Below are positions 1-10,354 of a stretch of DNA of 64,000 nucleotides, piece by piece (the first letter of the stretch is position 1; each line of letters opens with the position of its first letter). Under the pieces are notes generated by a model. It did not search any database, was not told the DNA's origin, and worked only from the letters and a program-made list of their open reading frames with translations. The position numbers and the translations under genes were made by a program. Origin of the DNA: Streptomyces sp. NBC_01498 (GTDB taxonomy: Bacteria; Actinomycetota; Actinomycetes; Streptomycetales; Streptomycetaceae); contig NZ_CP109598.1 in assembly GCF_036327775.1 (NCBI RefSeq), positions 3,782,001-3,846,000 of the forward strand. Direction: 5' to 3'.

Positions 1-271
1 GCTGCACGCGCTTGGCCATGGACCCCGGGTAGCGGTGCACGGCCGGCTTCTCCGAGAGCAGCGCGGCGAATGCCTCGGGGTGGTAGGAGGCGATCGCGCG
101 CGCGTCCAGATCGTCACCCCCCATGCGTACGGCGATGGTGTACGGCCCCGAGAACGCCCACTCCATGGGCACCTGCTGGTCCAGCAGCATGCCGACCAGG
201 GCGGCCAGCGGGCTGCGCCCGAGCAGTTCGTCGGCCTCGGGTTGCTGTGCGATGCGAATCGTCGTGCTCAT
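1..271 (-). CDS. HhH-GPD-type base excision DNA repair protein (3' end cut by the window edge)
   Basis: Only the first 90 codons are present; the gene runs off the left edge. The N-terminus reads MSTTIRIAQQPEADELLGRS and continues with LLDQQVPMEWAFSGPYTI. This resembles the short (about 190 aa) actinobacterial HhH-GPD DNA glycosylases that remove damaged bases. The helix-hairpin-helix and catalytic Asp would lie in the missing part, so the family call rests on the N-terminal segment alone. ATG is at 271. The gene is divergent from geoA, with about 175 bp between them. Confidence 0.6.
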   Translation of the reverse strand, partial: MSTTIRIAQQPEADELLGRSPLAALVGMLLDQQVPMEWAFSGPYTIAVRMGGDDLDARAIASYHPEAFAALLSEKPAVHRYPGSMAKRVQ

Positions 272-378
272 GGGCCGATGGTGGACCGTGAGTCGGAAGA
301 TGTCCGGGAGGCCACGCCCTGACGGTCTGTTCATATGACTGTTTTGTGGCGCGAATGGCGGTACGGGGAGTGGGGTAG

Positions 379-2727
<2,349 letters not shown>

Positions 2728-2738
2728 CCCTCCCGCAG

Positions 2739-2775
2739 GTGCTCCCGGAGCCGTCGGGCGGGGGTCCGGGAGCAC
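2739..2775 (+). terminator. Hairpin terminator of geoA
   Basis: An 11-bp perfect stem (GTGCTCCCGGA / TCCGGGAGCAC) with a 15-nt loop starts 12 nt after the geoA stop. There is no U-tract, which is common for Streptomyces terminators. Confidence 0.7.
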
Positions 2776-2889
2776 GTATCCGAATGGCTGTTCCAATTGC
2801 CGCAAGCGGGCCGCGAAGTGATTACTTCGGGCGCTAAGGTGCACTCCTCGCGCCGTGGATGTCCGGTGCGTTTTGTGGGGGTGGAGCGC

Positions 2890-5205
2890 GTGTACGAAAT
2901 GGTCAAGGGAGCCAACACCGGCCTGGCGGCCCTGAGCGAGAACGCCGAGTCCGTCCGGGTGGGGCTGAGTTGGAGCAGCGAGGAGGGCGACGGGGACGCG
3001 GATGTCTCCGTGCTGCTGCTCGGCGACCGGGGGAAGGTGCGCGGCGACGCCGACTTCCTCTTCTACAACAACCCGGTGGCCGCCGACGGCAGTGTGCAAC
3101 TCCTGGGGAAGACACCCACGGACAGCGGCAGTGAGGACCGGATCAGCCTGGACCTGCACACGGTGGCGCCGGACGTCGAGCGCGTCGTCGTGGCGGCGAG
3201 CCGGTACGAGAACGGCCGGTTCGGGGACCTGCACGACTTACGGCTGACGGTCGCCGACGGCGCCGGCGAGGACCTGCTCGGATTCTCCATCGACGACGCG
3301 GGCGCGGAGAGCGCCTTCGTCTTCGGCGAGTTCTACCGGCGGGGCGCCGAATGGAAGTTCCGGGCGGTCGGGCAGGGCTACGAGACGGGTCTTGCCGGGC
3401 TCGCCACGGACTTCGGTATCGACGTGGACGACGCCGAGCAGGAGCCTGAGCAGGAACCGGAGTCCGCGCCGGAATCCGAGGCGGGCTCCGCGCCGGAGCA
3501 GGGAACCGAGCCGGAGGCGGACCGGAACGCCGACGCGGACCCGGGTGATGCCGGGACGGCCGGTGCGGAGAGTGCCACGGGCACGCGGGCGGCCCGTACG
3601 ACGAACGCGGCCGGGGCGGCTGGTGACACCGCTCCGGGGAGCGCCACGATCGCCCCCGTACCTCTCTCGGCGGACAGCGTCCTGGCGGCGGCCTCCACCG
3701 GCGCGCCCGCCCCCGTGTCGGCCACCGTTCCGGCCCAGGTGCCGCGTGAGGCGACGCCGCCGGGTACGACGGAGCACCGGCCCGCCACCGCTCCCGCCAC
3801 CGCGCCATCCGCCGAGGCGCCGTCCGTACGACGGCCGCGCACGGTCAAGAAAAGGGTGACCCTCCCGAAGGTCGCAAAGAAGTCCCTCGCCGAGAACGAC
3901 TCGTGGCGAGCGGCCCGGCTCTTCCCGGTACCGTCGCTCAAGAACGACCGGGAACGTGAGACGCGGGCGACTTCGGTCCTGCTGTCGGTGATGACCCAGG
4001 TTCCCGAGTTCGGGCGCCGGCTCACCGCCCCCTTCGGCGCACCGGTCGGCCGGATGGAGACCTTCACCGAAGTGTCCCTGCCGCACGGCGAGTCGCCGAA
4101 GCGCCCCGACGGGGTCATACGCGTCGAACGGGCCGGCAAGCTGTGGACCGCGCTGGTCGAGACGAAGACCAACGGCAATCCGCTCAAGACGCAACAGGTC
4201 CAGGACTACATGGACATCGCCGCCCGGCGCGGCTACGAGGCGGTCATCACCCTCTGCAACGACGTTGCCCTGGAAGGCAGTCCGCTCGTCGACGTCCGTG
4301 TCGACGGCCGCCGCAAGCACAAGGTCGTTCTCCGGCACCTCTCCTGGGCCGAGGTCGCCCACCAGGCACAGATGCTGATCCGCCACGAAGGCGTCGGCAA
4401 CGCCGCACACGCCTGGCTGTTGCAGGAACTGCTCCACTACCTCCAGCACGAGAACTCCGGCTGCCACGGCTTCCAGAACATGGGGCCCGCGTGGGTACCG
4501 GTGCGCAGGAGCATCGACGACGAGACGCTCTGCCAGGGCGATCCGCGCGCCGTCGACGTCGTGGAGAGCTGGGAGCGTCTCGTACGCCAGGTGTGTCTGC
4601 GCCTGGGTGGCGAGCTGGGACAGAAGGTGCTGCCGGTGCGGCGGGTGAGGCGTACCTCCGACTCCGGGGCCGTGCGTGCCGCGCAGGCCGATCTGCTCTG
4701 TCACGAGGGCCGGTTGACCGCGGAGCTGCGCATCGAGGGCACACCCGGCATTCTCGCGCTCACCGCCGATCTGCGGACCGGAAAATTGCGCACGTCGATC
4801 GATCTGCCGGCCCCCGATCACGGCTCCCCGCTGGTCTCCGTCAAGCGCCTGATCAGGCAACTCGCCGACGCACCCGCGGATCTTCACGTGCAGACGCTGC
4901 TGTCCGGAGGACCGGGCGGAGACGGCGACGGACCGCGCGGCACCCTGGAGCGGCTGCGGCCCGAGCCGGGTGATCTGCTGCCCAGGGGCGAGGCCCGGAG
5001 CGACATCGTGATCAGCGGCTTCCGGCTGTCCCTTTTCAAGAGCATGGGCAACACGCGGGGCACCGCCGAGTCCGGTTTCATCCGCAGTGTCGACGACGCC
5101 GTGGACCGCTTCTGTGCCAGTGTGGTCGCGCCGCTCGAACGGCGGCCCGTGCGGCGGGCGCAGGTGGACCGGCAGGGTGTCGAGCCGGTGCCGGTCGGTG
5201 GCTGA
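2890..5205 (+). CDS. TerD-domain protein fused to a PD-(D/E)XK nuclease-like domain
   Basis: Residues about 4-175 form a TerD-type calcium-binding stress domain: KGANTGLAAL start, VGLSW, DADFLFYNNPVAADGSVQ, then a conserved LGFSIDDAG strand. Residues about 180-330 are a Glu/Ala/Pro/Thr low-complexity linker. The C-terminal half (from about 340) contains RPDGVI followed by VETKTNG, that is D407 and E424-x-K426. This spacing and hydrophobic context are typical of PD-(D/E)XK nucleases. TerD proteins are linked to tellurite, phage and stress resistance; a tethered nuclease suggests stress-triggered cleavage, which is inference. The start could be GTG 2881, GTG 2890 or ATG 2899; 2890 was taken because a G-rich stretch (GGGGGTGGAG) lies just upstream. 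It appears to be a single-gene unit. Confidence 0.75.
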   Translation: MYEMVKGANTGLAALSENAESVRVGLSWSSEEGDGDADVSVLLLGDRGKVRGDADFLFYNNPVAADGSVQLLGKTPTDSGSEDRISLDLHTVAPDVERVVVAASRYENGRFGDLHDLRLTVADGAGEDLLGFSIDDAGAESAFVFGEFYRRGAEWKFRAVGQGYETGLAGLATDFGIDVDDAEQEPEQEPESAPESEAGSAPEQGTEPEADRNADADPGDAGTAGAESATGTRAARTTNAAGAAGDTAPGSATIAPVPLSADSVLAAASTGAPAPVSATVPAQVPREATPPGTTEHRPATAPATAPSAEAPSVRRPRTVKKRVTLPKVAKKSLAENDSWRAARLFPVPSLKNDRERETRATSVLLSVMTQVPEFGRRLTAPFGAPVGRMETFTEVSLPHGESPKRPDGVIRVERAGKLWTALVETKTNGNPLKTQQVQDYMDIAARRGYEAVITLCNDVALEGSPLVDVRVDGRRKHKVVLRHLSWAEVAHQAQMLIRHEGVGNAAHAWLLQELLHYLQHENSGCHGFQNMGPAWVPVRRSIDDETLCQGDPRAVDVVESWERLVRQVCLRLGGELGQKVLPVRRVRRTSDSGAVRAAQADLLCHEGRLTAELRIEGTPGILALTADLRTGKLRTSIDLPAPDHGSPLVSVKRLIRQLADAPADLHVQTLLSGGPGGDGDGPRGTLERLRPEPGDLLPRGEARSDIVISGFRLSLFKSMGNTRGTAESGFIRSVDDAVDRFCASVVAPLERRPVRRAQVDRQGVEPVPVGG

Positions 5206-5262
5206 GGTGTGGTGAGCGGCGATTGTTGACCGACGCTCGTTGAATTCACGTGGAGGTGGGTC

Positions 5263-6168
5263 GTGGAGTCGCGTCCGCTGGCAGGCAGGGTGGCGCTCGT
5301 CGCCGGGGGGACCCGTGGGGGTGGGCGCGGGGTCGCGGTCGAGCTCGGGGCGGCCGGGGCGACCGTGTATGTCAGCGGGCGCAGCAGCGCCGCCGGGCGT
5401 TCCGGGCTGGACCGGCCCGAGACCATCGAGGGTACGGCGGAGCTGGTCACCGGGGCGGGTGGGCGGGGGATCGCCGTCCGGGCCGATCACAGCCGTCCGG
5501 ACGAGGTACGCGCGCTGGTCGAGCGGATCGCCGCCGAGCAGGACGGGCGGCTGGACGTCCTCGTGAACTCCGTGTGGGGCGGCGATCCGCTGACCGACTG
5601 GGAGTCCCCGCTGTGGGAGCAGGACCTGGACGCGGGTTTCCGGTTGCTGCGGCAGGCGGTCGACACGCATGTGATCACGAGCCGTTACGCGCTGCCGCTG
5701 CTGGTCGCCCGCCGTAGCGGGCTGGTCGTGGAGGTGACGGACGGGAACACCGCCCGCTATCGGGGCAGTGTCTTCTACGACCTGGTGAAGTCCTCGGTGA
5801 TCCGCCTCGCGGTGGCGCAGGCAGCCGAGTTGAGACCGTACGGCGTCGCGGCCGTCGCGATCACCCCGGGCTTTCTGCGGTCCGAGGCGATGCTGGACGG
5901 CTTCGGGGTCACCGAGGCCAACTGGCGCGACGCGATCGCCCAGGACCCGCACTTCGCCCACTCCGAGAGCCCGGCGTATCTGGGGCGTGCGGTCGCCGCG
6001 CTGGCCGCCGATCCTGACGTCATGGCCAAGTCGGGCCGGGCGCTGGCGACGTGGGGGCTGTATCAGGAGTACGGCTTCACGGACGTCGACGGTACGCAGC
6101 CGGACTTCGCGGCGCACTGGGCCAGGGAGTTGGTGGCGGAGCACGGGCCGCTGGGGGAGCCGTTGTAG
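5263..6168 (+). CDS. SDR family oxidoreductase
   Basis: This is a 301-aa NAD(P)-dependent short-chain dehydrogenase. The cofactor-binding loop GGTRGGGRG is at residues 15-23, an LVNSVWGG strand at about 100-107, and the catalytic Y172-x3-K176 pair lies in FYDLVKSS. The usual catalytic Ser, 13 residues before the Tyr, is replaced by Thr159, as seen in some divergent members resembling DHRS1. A good ribosome site (GGAGGTGGG at 5252-5260) supports GTG 5263. The substrate is not predictable. The gene is convergent with the ECF42 sigma gene. Confidence 0.85.
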   Translation: MESRPLAGRVALVAGGTRGGGRGVAVELGAAGATVYVSGRSSAAGRSGLDRPETIEGTAELVTGAGGRGIAVRADHSRPDEVRALVERIAAEQDGRLDVLVNSVWGGDPLTDWESPLWEQDLDAGFRLLRQAVDTHVITSRYALPLLVARRSGLVVEVTDGNTARYRGSVFYDLVKSSVIRLAVAQAAELRPYGVAAVAITPGFLRSEAMLDGFGVTEANWRDAIAQDPHFAHSESPAYLGRAVAALAADPDVMAKSGRALATWGLYQEYGFTDVDGTQPDFAAHWARELVAEHGPLGEPL

Positions 6169-6225
6169 CGCGGGGGCGGGCAGGGCGGGGCGGGCAGGGC
6201 GGTACGCCGGTAGGTGGAGCGCGGC

Positions 6226-7497
6226 TCAGGATTGGAGGCGGGCCGCGCGCATCATCAGATAGCGGGTCTCCGGGACGCTGAGGGTGCGCTCGGCCGCCGA
6301 ACGGTACGCGGCCAGGGCGCCTTCCCGGTCCCCCGCCCGCTCCAGCAGATGGGCCCGCACCGCGTCGAGCCGGTGGTGGCCCGCCAACTCCTTCTCCAGA
6401 CCGGCGAGTTCCGCGAGCCCGGCCTCCGGGCCGTGTGCCATCGCCACCGCCACCGCCCGGCTGAGTTCCGCCATCGGCTCCGGGCCGGGGGCGCGGCGCA
6501 GCAACTCGTCGTACAGGGCCACGATCTGGAGCCAGTCGGTGCTGTCGGTGTCCGCCGCCTCGTCGTGCAGCGCGGCGATCGCGGCCTGCAACTGGTAGGG
6601 ACCGGCGGGTCCTTGGGACAGCGCCTCCTCGACCAGCGCCGTACCCTCCTCGATCGCGGCGCGGTCCCAGCGGGTCCGGTCCTGCTCGTCCAGCGGGACG
6701 AGTTCGCCGTGCGGTCCCGTACGGGCCGCGCTCCGCGCCTCCGTGAGCAGCATCAGGGCGAGCAGGCCCGTCACGGCGCCGTCCGCCGGCAGCAGCCGCC
6801 GTACCGCTCGGGTCAGCCGGATCGCCTCGTACGCGAGGTCCGCGCGGTGCAGTTCACTGCCGGACGTCGCCGTATAGCCCTCGTTGAAGATCAGATAGAG
6901 CACCTGGAGCACGGTGGCGAGTCGGCGGTCGCGGTCCTCGGGGCCGGGCTGCCGGAAGGGCAGTCCCCTGATCTTCTGCTTGGCCCTGCTGATGCGCTGC
7001 GCCATCGTCGCCTCGGCCATCAGATGCGCGCGGGCGATCTCGGCGGTGGTCAGACCGCCGACCGCGCGCAGCGTGAGGGCGGTCCGGCCGGCGGCGGGCA
7101 GTTCCGGATGGCAGCAGAGGAAGAGCAGGGTGAGGGTGTCGTCCTCCGAGGGGGCGCGGCTCTCGCCGGGCGCGGGTGCGGTGAACGCGTCCCTGGGGGT
7201 GAGCGCGGCGGCGTTCTCCTCGCGCCTGCGGCGGGCCTCCTCGCTGCGGAACTGGTCGACGAGCCGGCGGGAGGCCGTTCTGATGAGCCAGCCGCGCGGG
7301 TTGTCGGGCGGGCCGTCGGCCGGCCACTGCTGGGCGGCGGCGACGAGGGCTTCCTGGACGGCGTCCTCGGCGAGGTCGAAGTGGCCGTAGCGCCGCACGA
7401 GCGCGCCGAGGACCTGCGGCGCGTGCTCGCGCAGCAGGTCCTCGATCGGGGTGGTGCCCGTACGGTCGTCCTTCGTCGCGTCGTCCACACCGCGCAT
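6226..7497 (-). CDS. ECF42-group RNA polymerase sigma factor with C-terminal TPR-like extension
   Basis: A 423-aa sigma factor, far longer than a usual ECF (about 180 aa). Sigma-2 is at about residues 15-85 (HFDLAEDAVQEAL). Sigma-4 is at about 130-190 (GGLTTAEIARAHLM, then AQRISRAKQKIR). About 220 further residues are rich in helix pairs (LQVLYLIFNEGYTATSG, DWLQIVALYDELLRRAPGP, VAVAMAHGPEAGL). This architecture, plus the adjacent DGPF/YCII gene, defines ECF42, a group without an anti-sigma factor. The extension is reported in the family to be needed for activity. It lies downstream of the YCII gene on the same strand, separated by a 28-bp repeat array. Confidence 0.92.
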   Translation of the reverse strand: MRGVDDATKDDRTGTTPIEDLLREHAPQVLGALVRRYGHFDLAEDAVQEALVAAAQQWPADGPPDNPRGWLIRTASRRLVDQFRSEEARRRREENAAALTPRDAFTAPAPGESRAPSEDDTLTLLFLCCHPELPAAGRTALTLRAVGGLTTAEIARAHLMAEATMAQRISRAKQKIRGLPFRQPGPEDRDRRLATVLQVLYLIFNEGYTATSGSELHRADLAYEAIRLTRAVRRLLPADGAVTGLLALMLLTEARSAARTGPHGELVPLDEQDRTRWDRAAIEEGTALVEEALSQGPAGPYQLQAAIAALHDEAADTDSTDWLQIVALYDELLRRAPGPEPMAELSRAVAVAMAHGPEAGLAELAGLEKELAGHHRLDAVRAHLLERAGDREGALAAYRSAAERTLSVPETRYLMMRAARLQS

Positions 7498-7540
7498 TAC
7501 ACCCCGTGGCGGGCGGGCCGCGCACGGCGCGCGCCAGGCG

Positions 7541-7736
7541 TCGGTCCTCGGACCCCGGACCGTGGGTGTCGGTCCTCGGACCCCGGACCGTGGGTGTCGG
7601 TCCTCGGACCCCGGACCGTGGGTGTCGGTCCTCGGACCCCGGACCGTGGGTGTCGGTCCTCGGACCCCGGACCGTGGGTGTCGGTCCTCGGACCCCGGAC
7701 CGTTGGCGTCAGCCCTCGGACCCGGGACCGTCCGGG
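7541..7736. repeat. 28-bp tandem repeat array, last copy inside the 3' end of the YCII gene
   Basis: Units start at 7541, 7569, 7597, 7625, 7653 and 7681. The first five are identical and the sixth differs at two bases. A seventh degenerate unit (7709-7736, about 22 of 28 bases matching) is the last 28 bp of the YCII coding sequence including its stop codon. Each unit is itself built of heptads (TCGGTCC, TCGGACC, CCGGACC, then a variant) and contains short GGTCC/GGACC inverted repeats. Confidence 0.97.
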
Positions 7737-8125
7737 ATGGGCCGGATGACGACCGGGTAGGACGGCACCCCCTCGGGCTGCGGGCAGGCCGCGACGCGCG
7801 CGGCGATCTCCGTGACCCGTTCCAGGCTCGCGCAGTCGAGCACCCAGTAGCCGGCCAGCAGCTCCTTCGTCTCGCCGTACGGCCCGTCCGTGATCACCGG
7901 CTTTCCGTCCTTGCCCGCGCTGACGAGGCGGGTCTGGGACGGTGCGCCCAGACCGTTGGCGTCGACCAGCTCGCCGGAATCGGCCAGATCGTTGTTGATC
8001 TCTCCCATGAAGGCGAACATCGCCGTCAGGTCCTTCTCGCTCCAGGCCGCGCTGTGCTCGGACGCCTTGCCGCTCATGGCGTCGTAGTCGGCCTGCGAAC
8101 CCTGGACCATCACCAGATACTTCAT
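7709..8125 (-). CDS. YCII-related DGPF-domain protein, partner of the ECF42 sigma factor
   Basis: A 138-aa dimeric alpha-beta (YCII-like) protein with the hallmark ITDGPYGETKELLAGYWVLD, a variant of the DGPF motif that names the family. N-terminal MKYLVMVQG is typical. These proteins are almost always encoded beside ECF42 sigma genes and are their main regulatory targets; their biochemical role is unknown. ATG 8125 has a strong ribosome site (GAGGAG, 7 nt upstream). A longer reading starting at 8176 would lack one. It lies first in a two-gene unit with the sigma factor, preceded by an ECF42-type promoter. Confidence 0.93.
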   Translation of the reverse strand: MKYLVMVQGSQADYDAMSGKASEHSAAWSEKDLTAMFAFMGEINNDLADSGELVDANGLGAPSQTRLVSAGKDGKPVITDGPYGETKELLAGYWVLDCASLERVTEIAARVAACPQPEGVPSYPVVIRPIPDGPGSEG

Positions 8126-8183
8126 GACGTCACTCCTCGGTGTGGCTTGCTGTCGCCCCTCATGGGCAACGTTCACAGGGGAC

Positions 8184-8210
8184 GTCGGAGCGGGTGGCGG
8201 GTTCTCGACA
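8184..8210 (-). promoter_or_regulatory. Predicted ECF42-dependent promoter
   Basis: Read on the minus strand: TGTCGA (8210-8205), a 17-nt spacer, then CGAC (8187-8184). This matches the -35 TGTCGA and -10 CGA/TC element described for ECF42 in Streptomyces venezuelae. It lies about 60 nt upstream of the YCII start codon, so it predicts autoregulation of the YCII-sigma unit. Confidence 0.75.
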
Positions 8211-8456
8211 GTTCACGACGGCTCGCGTGAAACTTTTTCGCGAATCACCCGGTCGGCTCCGGAGCAGGGGCGGATGACGCCTGCGGGCGGGTGACGGTAC
8301 GGGGGGGGGTGGCGGGCGCGGGCGGGGCACCGGCCGGGGGCGCCCCCGGGGCGGGCGCGTACGGAACGGGCCGGCGGCGGGTCCGGCGGATCACACGCGG
8401 CCGGCCGGGGCACGCAGGTCCGGCGGACCCTACGAGATCCGCCAGGTCAGGAGGGG

Positions 8457-9206
8457 TCAGGCAGGTCCCGAGGGGAGATCCGCGCAGGTGTCCGACGCGG
8501 GAAGCTCGTCCGCGAGAAATATCGTCTGCGCCATCATCTTGAAGCCGGACATCTTCTCGCGGAAGGTCTCCACGGACTCCTCGGGGTGGACGGAATCGAT
8601 GACGGCGTGCTCGCCGACGGCGTTGAACTGATGGCTCACCCCGCGCGGGATCTGCATGTCCACGAAGGAGCACGGCGGCACGACCACGTTGTACCGGGTC
8701 CGCTCCACCCCCGGCGGGGTGTCCGGCAGCACGTCCTCGAACGCGCGCAGGGAGAAAGGCGTCACCCCGGCGACACCGGCGATCTCGAACGGGGAGAGGC
8801 TGCTGACCCGGATCCGGGTGTCCGGCCCGGTCATCATCCGCACGAATCGCAGACCCGTGTGCATATGCATACGGGAACAGACGCCGCGCTCCTCGACATT
8901 GTAGAAATCCATCAGATAGCGGTCGGCGAAGAAATCGTCGAAGGGCGCTTCGAGCATATAGACGTCGCCCTCCTCGAAGGTCTGGAACCGGCTTATCCCG
9001 TCCTTGTCCCGGGTGGTCGCCGATTCGCTTCTCTTCGCGTCCCGTACGACCTTGGTGAAGGCGTCCACCACGGCCAGGGCGATTTCTTCGGGAAGTTGGA
9101 GGACGGGCGTGACGACATTTCTCGCCGCGTCCGTGAATTCGGCGACGTCATGGACCTCGTTCTCGTCGTTCGCCTCGTGTTTCATTCGTGTATGCGAATT
9201 GTCCAT
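8457..9206 (-). CDS. Cupin-fold protein of unknown function
   Basis: A 249-aa protein. A cupin motif 1-like segment SRMHMHTGLRFVRM holds H114 and H116. A motif 2-like segment PRGVSHQFN follows the P-x-G-x2-H-x2-N pattern, so a metal-binding beta-barrel is likely. The first 70 residues are helical and acidic and look like a separate segment. No close functional relative is recognised. ATG 9206 is preferred over an upstream TTG at 9215 because GGAG lies about 10 nt before the ATG. It is divergent from the zinc-ribbon membrane protein gene. About 250 bp between this stop and the ECF42 promoter hold nothing recognisable. Confidence 0.65.
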   Translation of the reverse strand: MDNSHTRMKHEANDENEVHDVAEFTDAARNVVTPVLQLPEEIALAVVDAFTKVVRDAKRSESATTRDKDGISRFQTFEEGDVYMLEAPFDDFFADRYLMDFYNVEERGVCSRMHMHTGLRFVRMMTGPDTRIRVSSLSPFEIAGVAGVTPFSLRAFEDVLPDTPPGVERTRYNVVVPPCSFVDMQIPRGVSHQFNAVGEHAVIDSVHPEESVETFREKMSGFKMMAQTIFLADELPASDTCADLPSGPA

Positions 9207-9289
9207 CCGAATCAAGCTCCGTCGTCTAGGATCTGTGCGGTTGACTCAACGAAACCACGCGCTTGTCGGGGCAGTTGGAGGGGGCCGTC

Positions 9290-10354
9290 GTGATCTGCCC
9301 GCACTGTGAGAAAAACCTTCTCCACCGGGAGCGGGTCCGAGGCACCTGCCCGAAGTGCAAGCGGGCGTTCGCCCTCGAACCGAAGGACAACCCGCTCCGC
9401 CTGCACGACGTCCGGATGCGCAAGCTCATCTGGAAACTCGGCAACGGCGAGGGCCTGCGCTACACGCCCGTCCAGCTCTGGTACGCGGCGGCGCGCAACC
9501 GCACCCCCGTCAAGGGCACGTCGTACGGCTGCGTCGGCGCCTTCCTGACGGCGGTGATCTCGGCGGTCTCCCTGGTGATCATCGCCGTGACCCGCTTCGA
9601 TCCGGCCATCATGGTGTTCGTCCTCGTCGGCGCCGTGCTCCTCACGGCGTTGCTCCTCCGGATGACCGTCCGCGCCGCCCGCCGCGCGAAGTGGACCGGC
9701 ACGGTGAGGGTGCCGATGGCGTTCGAGCACTTCCGTACCTCGGTCATCGACCGCTGGACCAGGGTGTACGGCGCCCCGCCGCCGGGACTGACGGACGAGA
9801 GCGGCCTGCGGTTCCCGATCGGCCCCGACGGACGGCCGCCGAAGCTGGTGCTGCTCTGCCCGGACCGTACGGTGCTGGCCTTCCTCGCCCTGAACGGCGC
9901 CCACCGGCGCCATCCGCTCGCGCTGGCCCAGTCGGTGGACCAGCTCGGCACCATATCCACCGGCACGGCCGGGGAACCGGCCCCGGTGGGCATCGTCCTC
10001 CACGACGCCAGCCCGGCGGGTCTGGCCTTCGCCTCCGCGGCCAGGTCCGCGCTCGGCGGCCGGGTCGTGGTCGCCGGGATGCTGCCGCGCACGGTGATGG
10101 ACCGGACGACCGCGCTGCGGCTGCGCAAGCCGCTGGTCGCGGGCGACCTGGAAGCGATCCGTACGGCGTCGGCGCTGACCGAGGCGGAGGCCGACTGGCT
10201 GTCCCGGGGCTGGTGGTCGCCGATAGCCGCCGTACCGCCGGCGAAACTGCTGGCGGTGCTCGACCGGGCCGTGGACCGGGCCGAGGGGATCGCCGACCCG
10301 GACCGGGGCCGGGCCCAGCAGGTCGGCTTCCTCACCTGGCCGACGGCGTCATGA
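9290..10354 (+). CDS. Membrane protein with zinc ribbon, Spo11/TopoVI-A-like paralogue
   Basis: A 354-aa protein. A zinc ribbon C3-x2-C6 / C20-x2-C23 opens it, followed by LRYTPVQLWYAAAR (Tyr65), two membrane segments (about 84-104 and 108-128) and a Toprim-like half: PKLVLLC strand, then VLHDASPAGLAF with Asp239. The C-terminus ends GFLTWPTAS. The next gene product shares the same landmarks in the same order (R-F/Y-T-x2-Q-L-aromatic-Y, LHDAS-x2-GL-x-F, terminal GFLTWPT), so the two are paralogues. Here the first acidic Toprim residue is missing. GTG 9290 follows TTGGAGGGGG. It overlaps the next gene by 4 nt (ATGA), so the two are probably translationally coupled. Confidence 0.7.
   Translation: MICPHCEKNLLHRERVRGTCPKCKRAFALEPKDNPLRLHDVRMRKLIWKLGNGEGLRYTPVQLWYAAARNRTPVKGTSYGCVGAFLTAVISAVSLVIIAVTRFDPAIMVFVLVGAVLLTALLLRMTVRAARRAKWTGTVRVPMAFEHFRTSVIDRWTRVYGAPPPGLTDESGLRFPIGPDGRPPKLVLLCPDRTVLAFLALNGAHRRHPLALAQSVDQLGTISTGTAGEPAPVGIVLHDASPAGLAFASAARSALGGRVVVAGMLPRTVMDRTTALRLRKPLVAGDLEAIRTASALTEAEADWLSRGWWSPIAAVPPAKLLAVLDRAVDRAEGIADPDRGRAQQVGFLTWPTAS

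Noticed and set aside
3238-6144. Very long open frame (968 codons) on the minus strand
   Set aside because: It is antisense to the TerD-nuclease and SDR genes. High third-position GC leaves complementary frames open; the product is Arg/Pro/Gly-rich without any motif.
7541-7736. CRISPR array
   Set aside because: The 28-bp repeats are directly adjacent with no spacers, and no cas gene is present.
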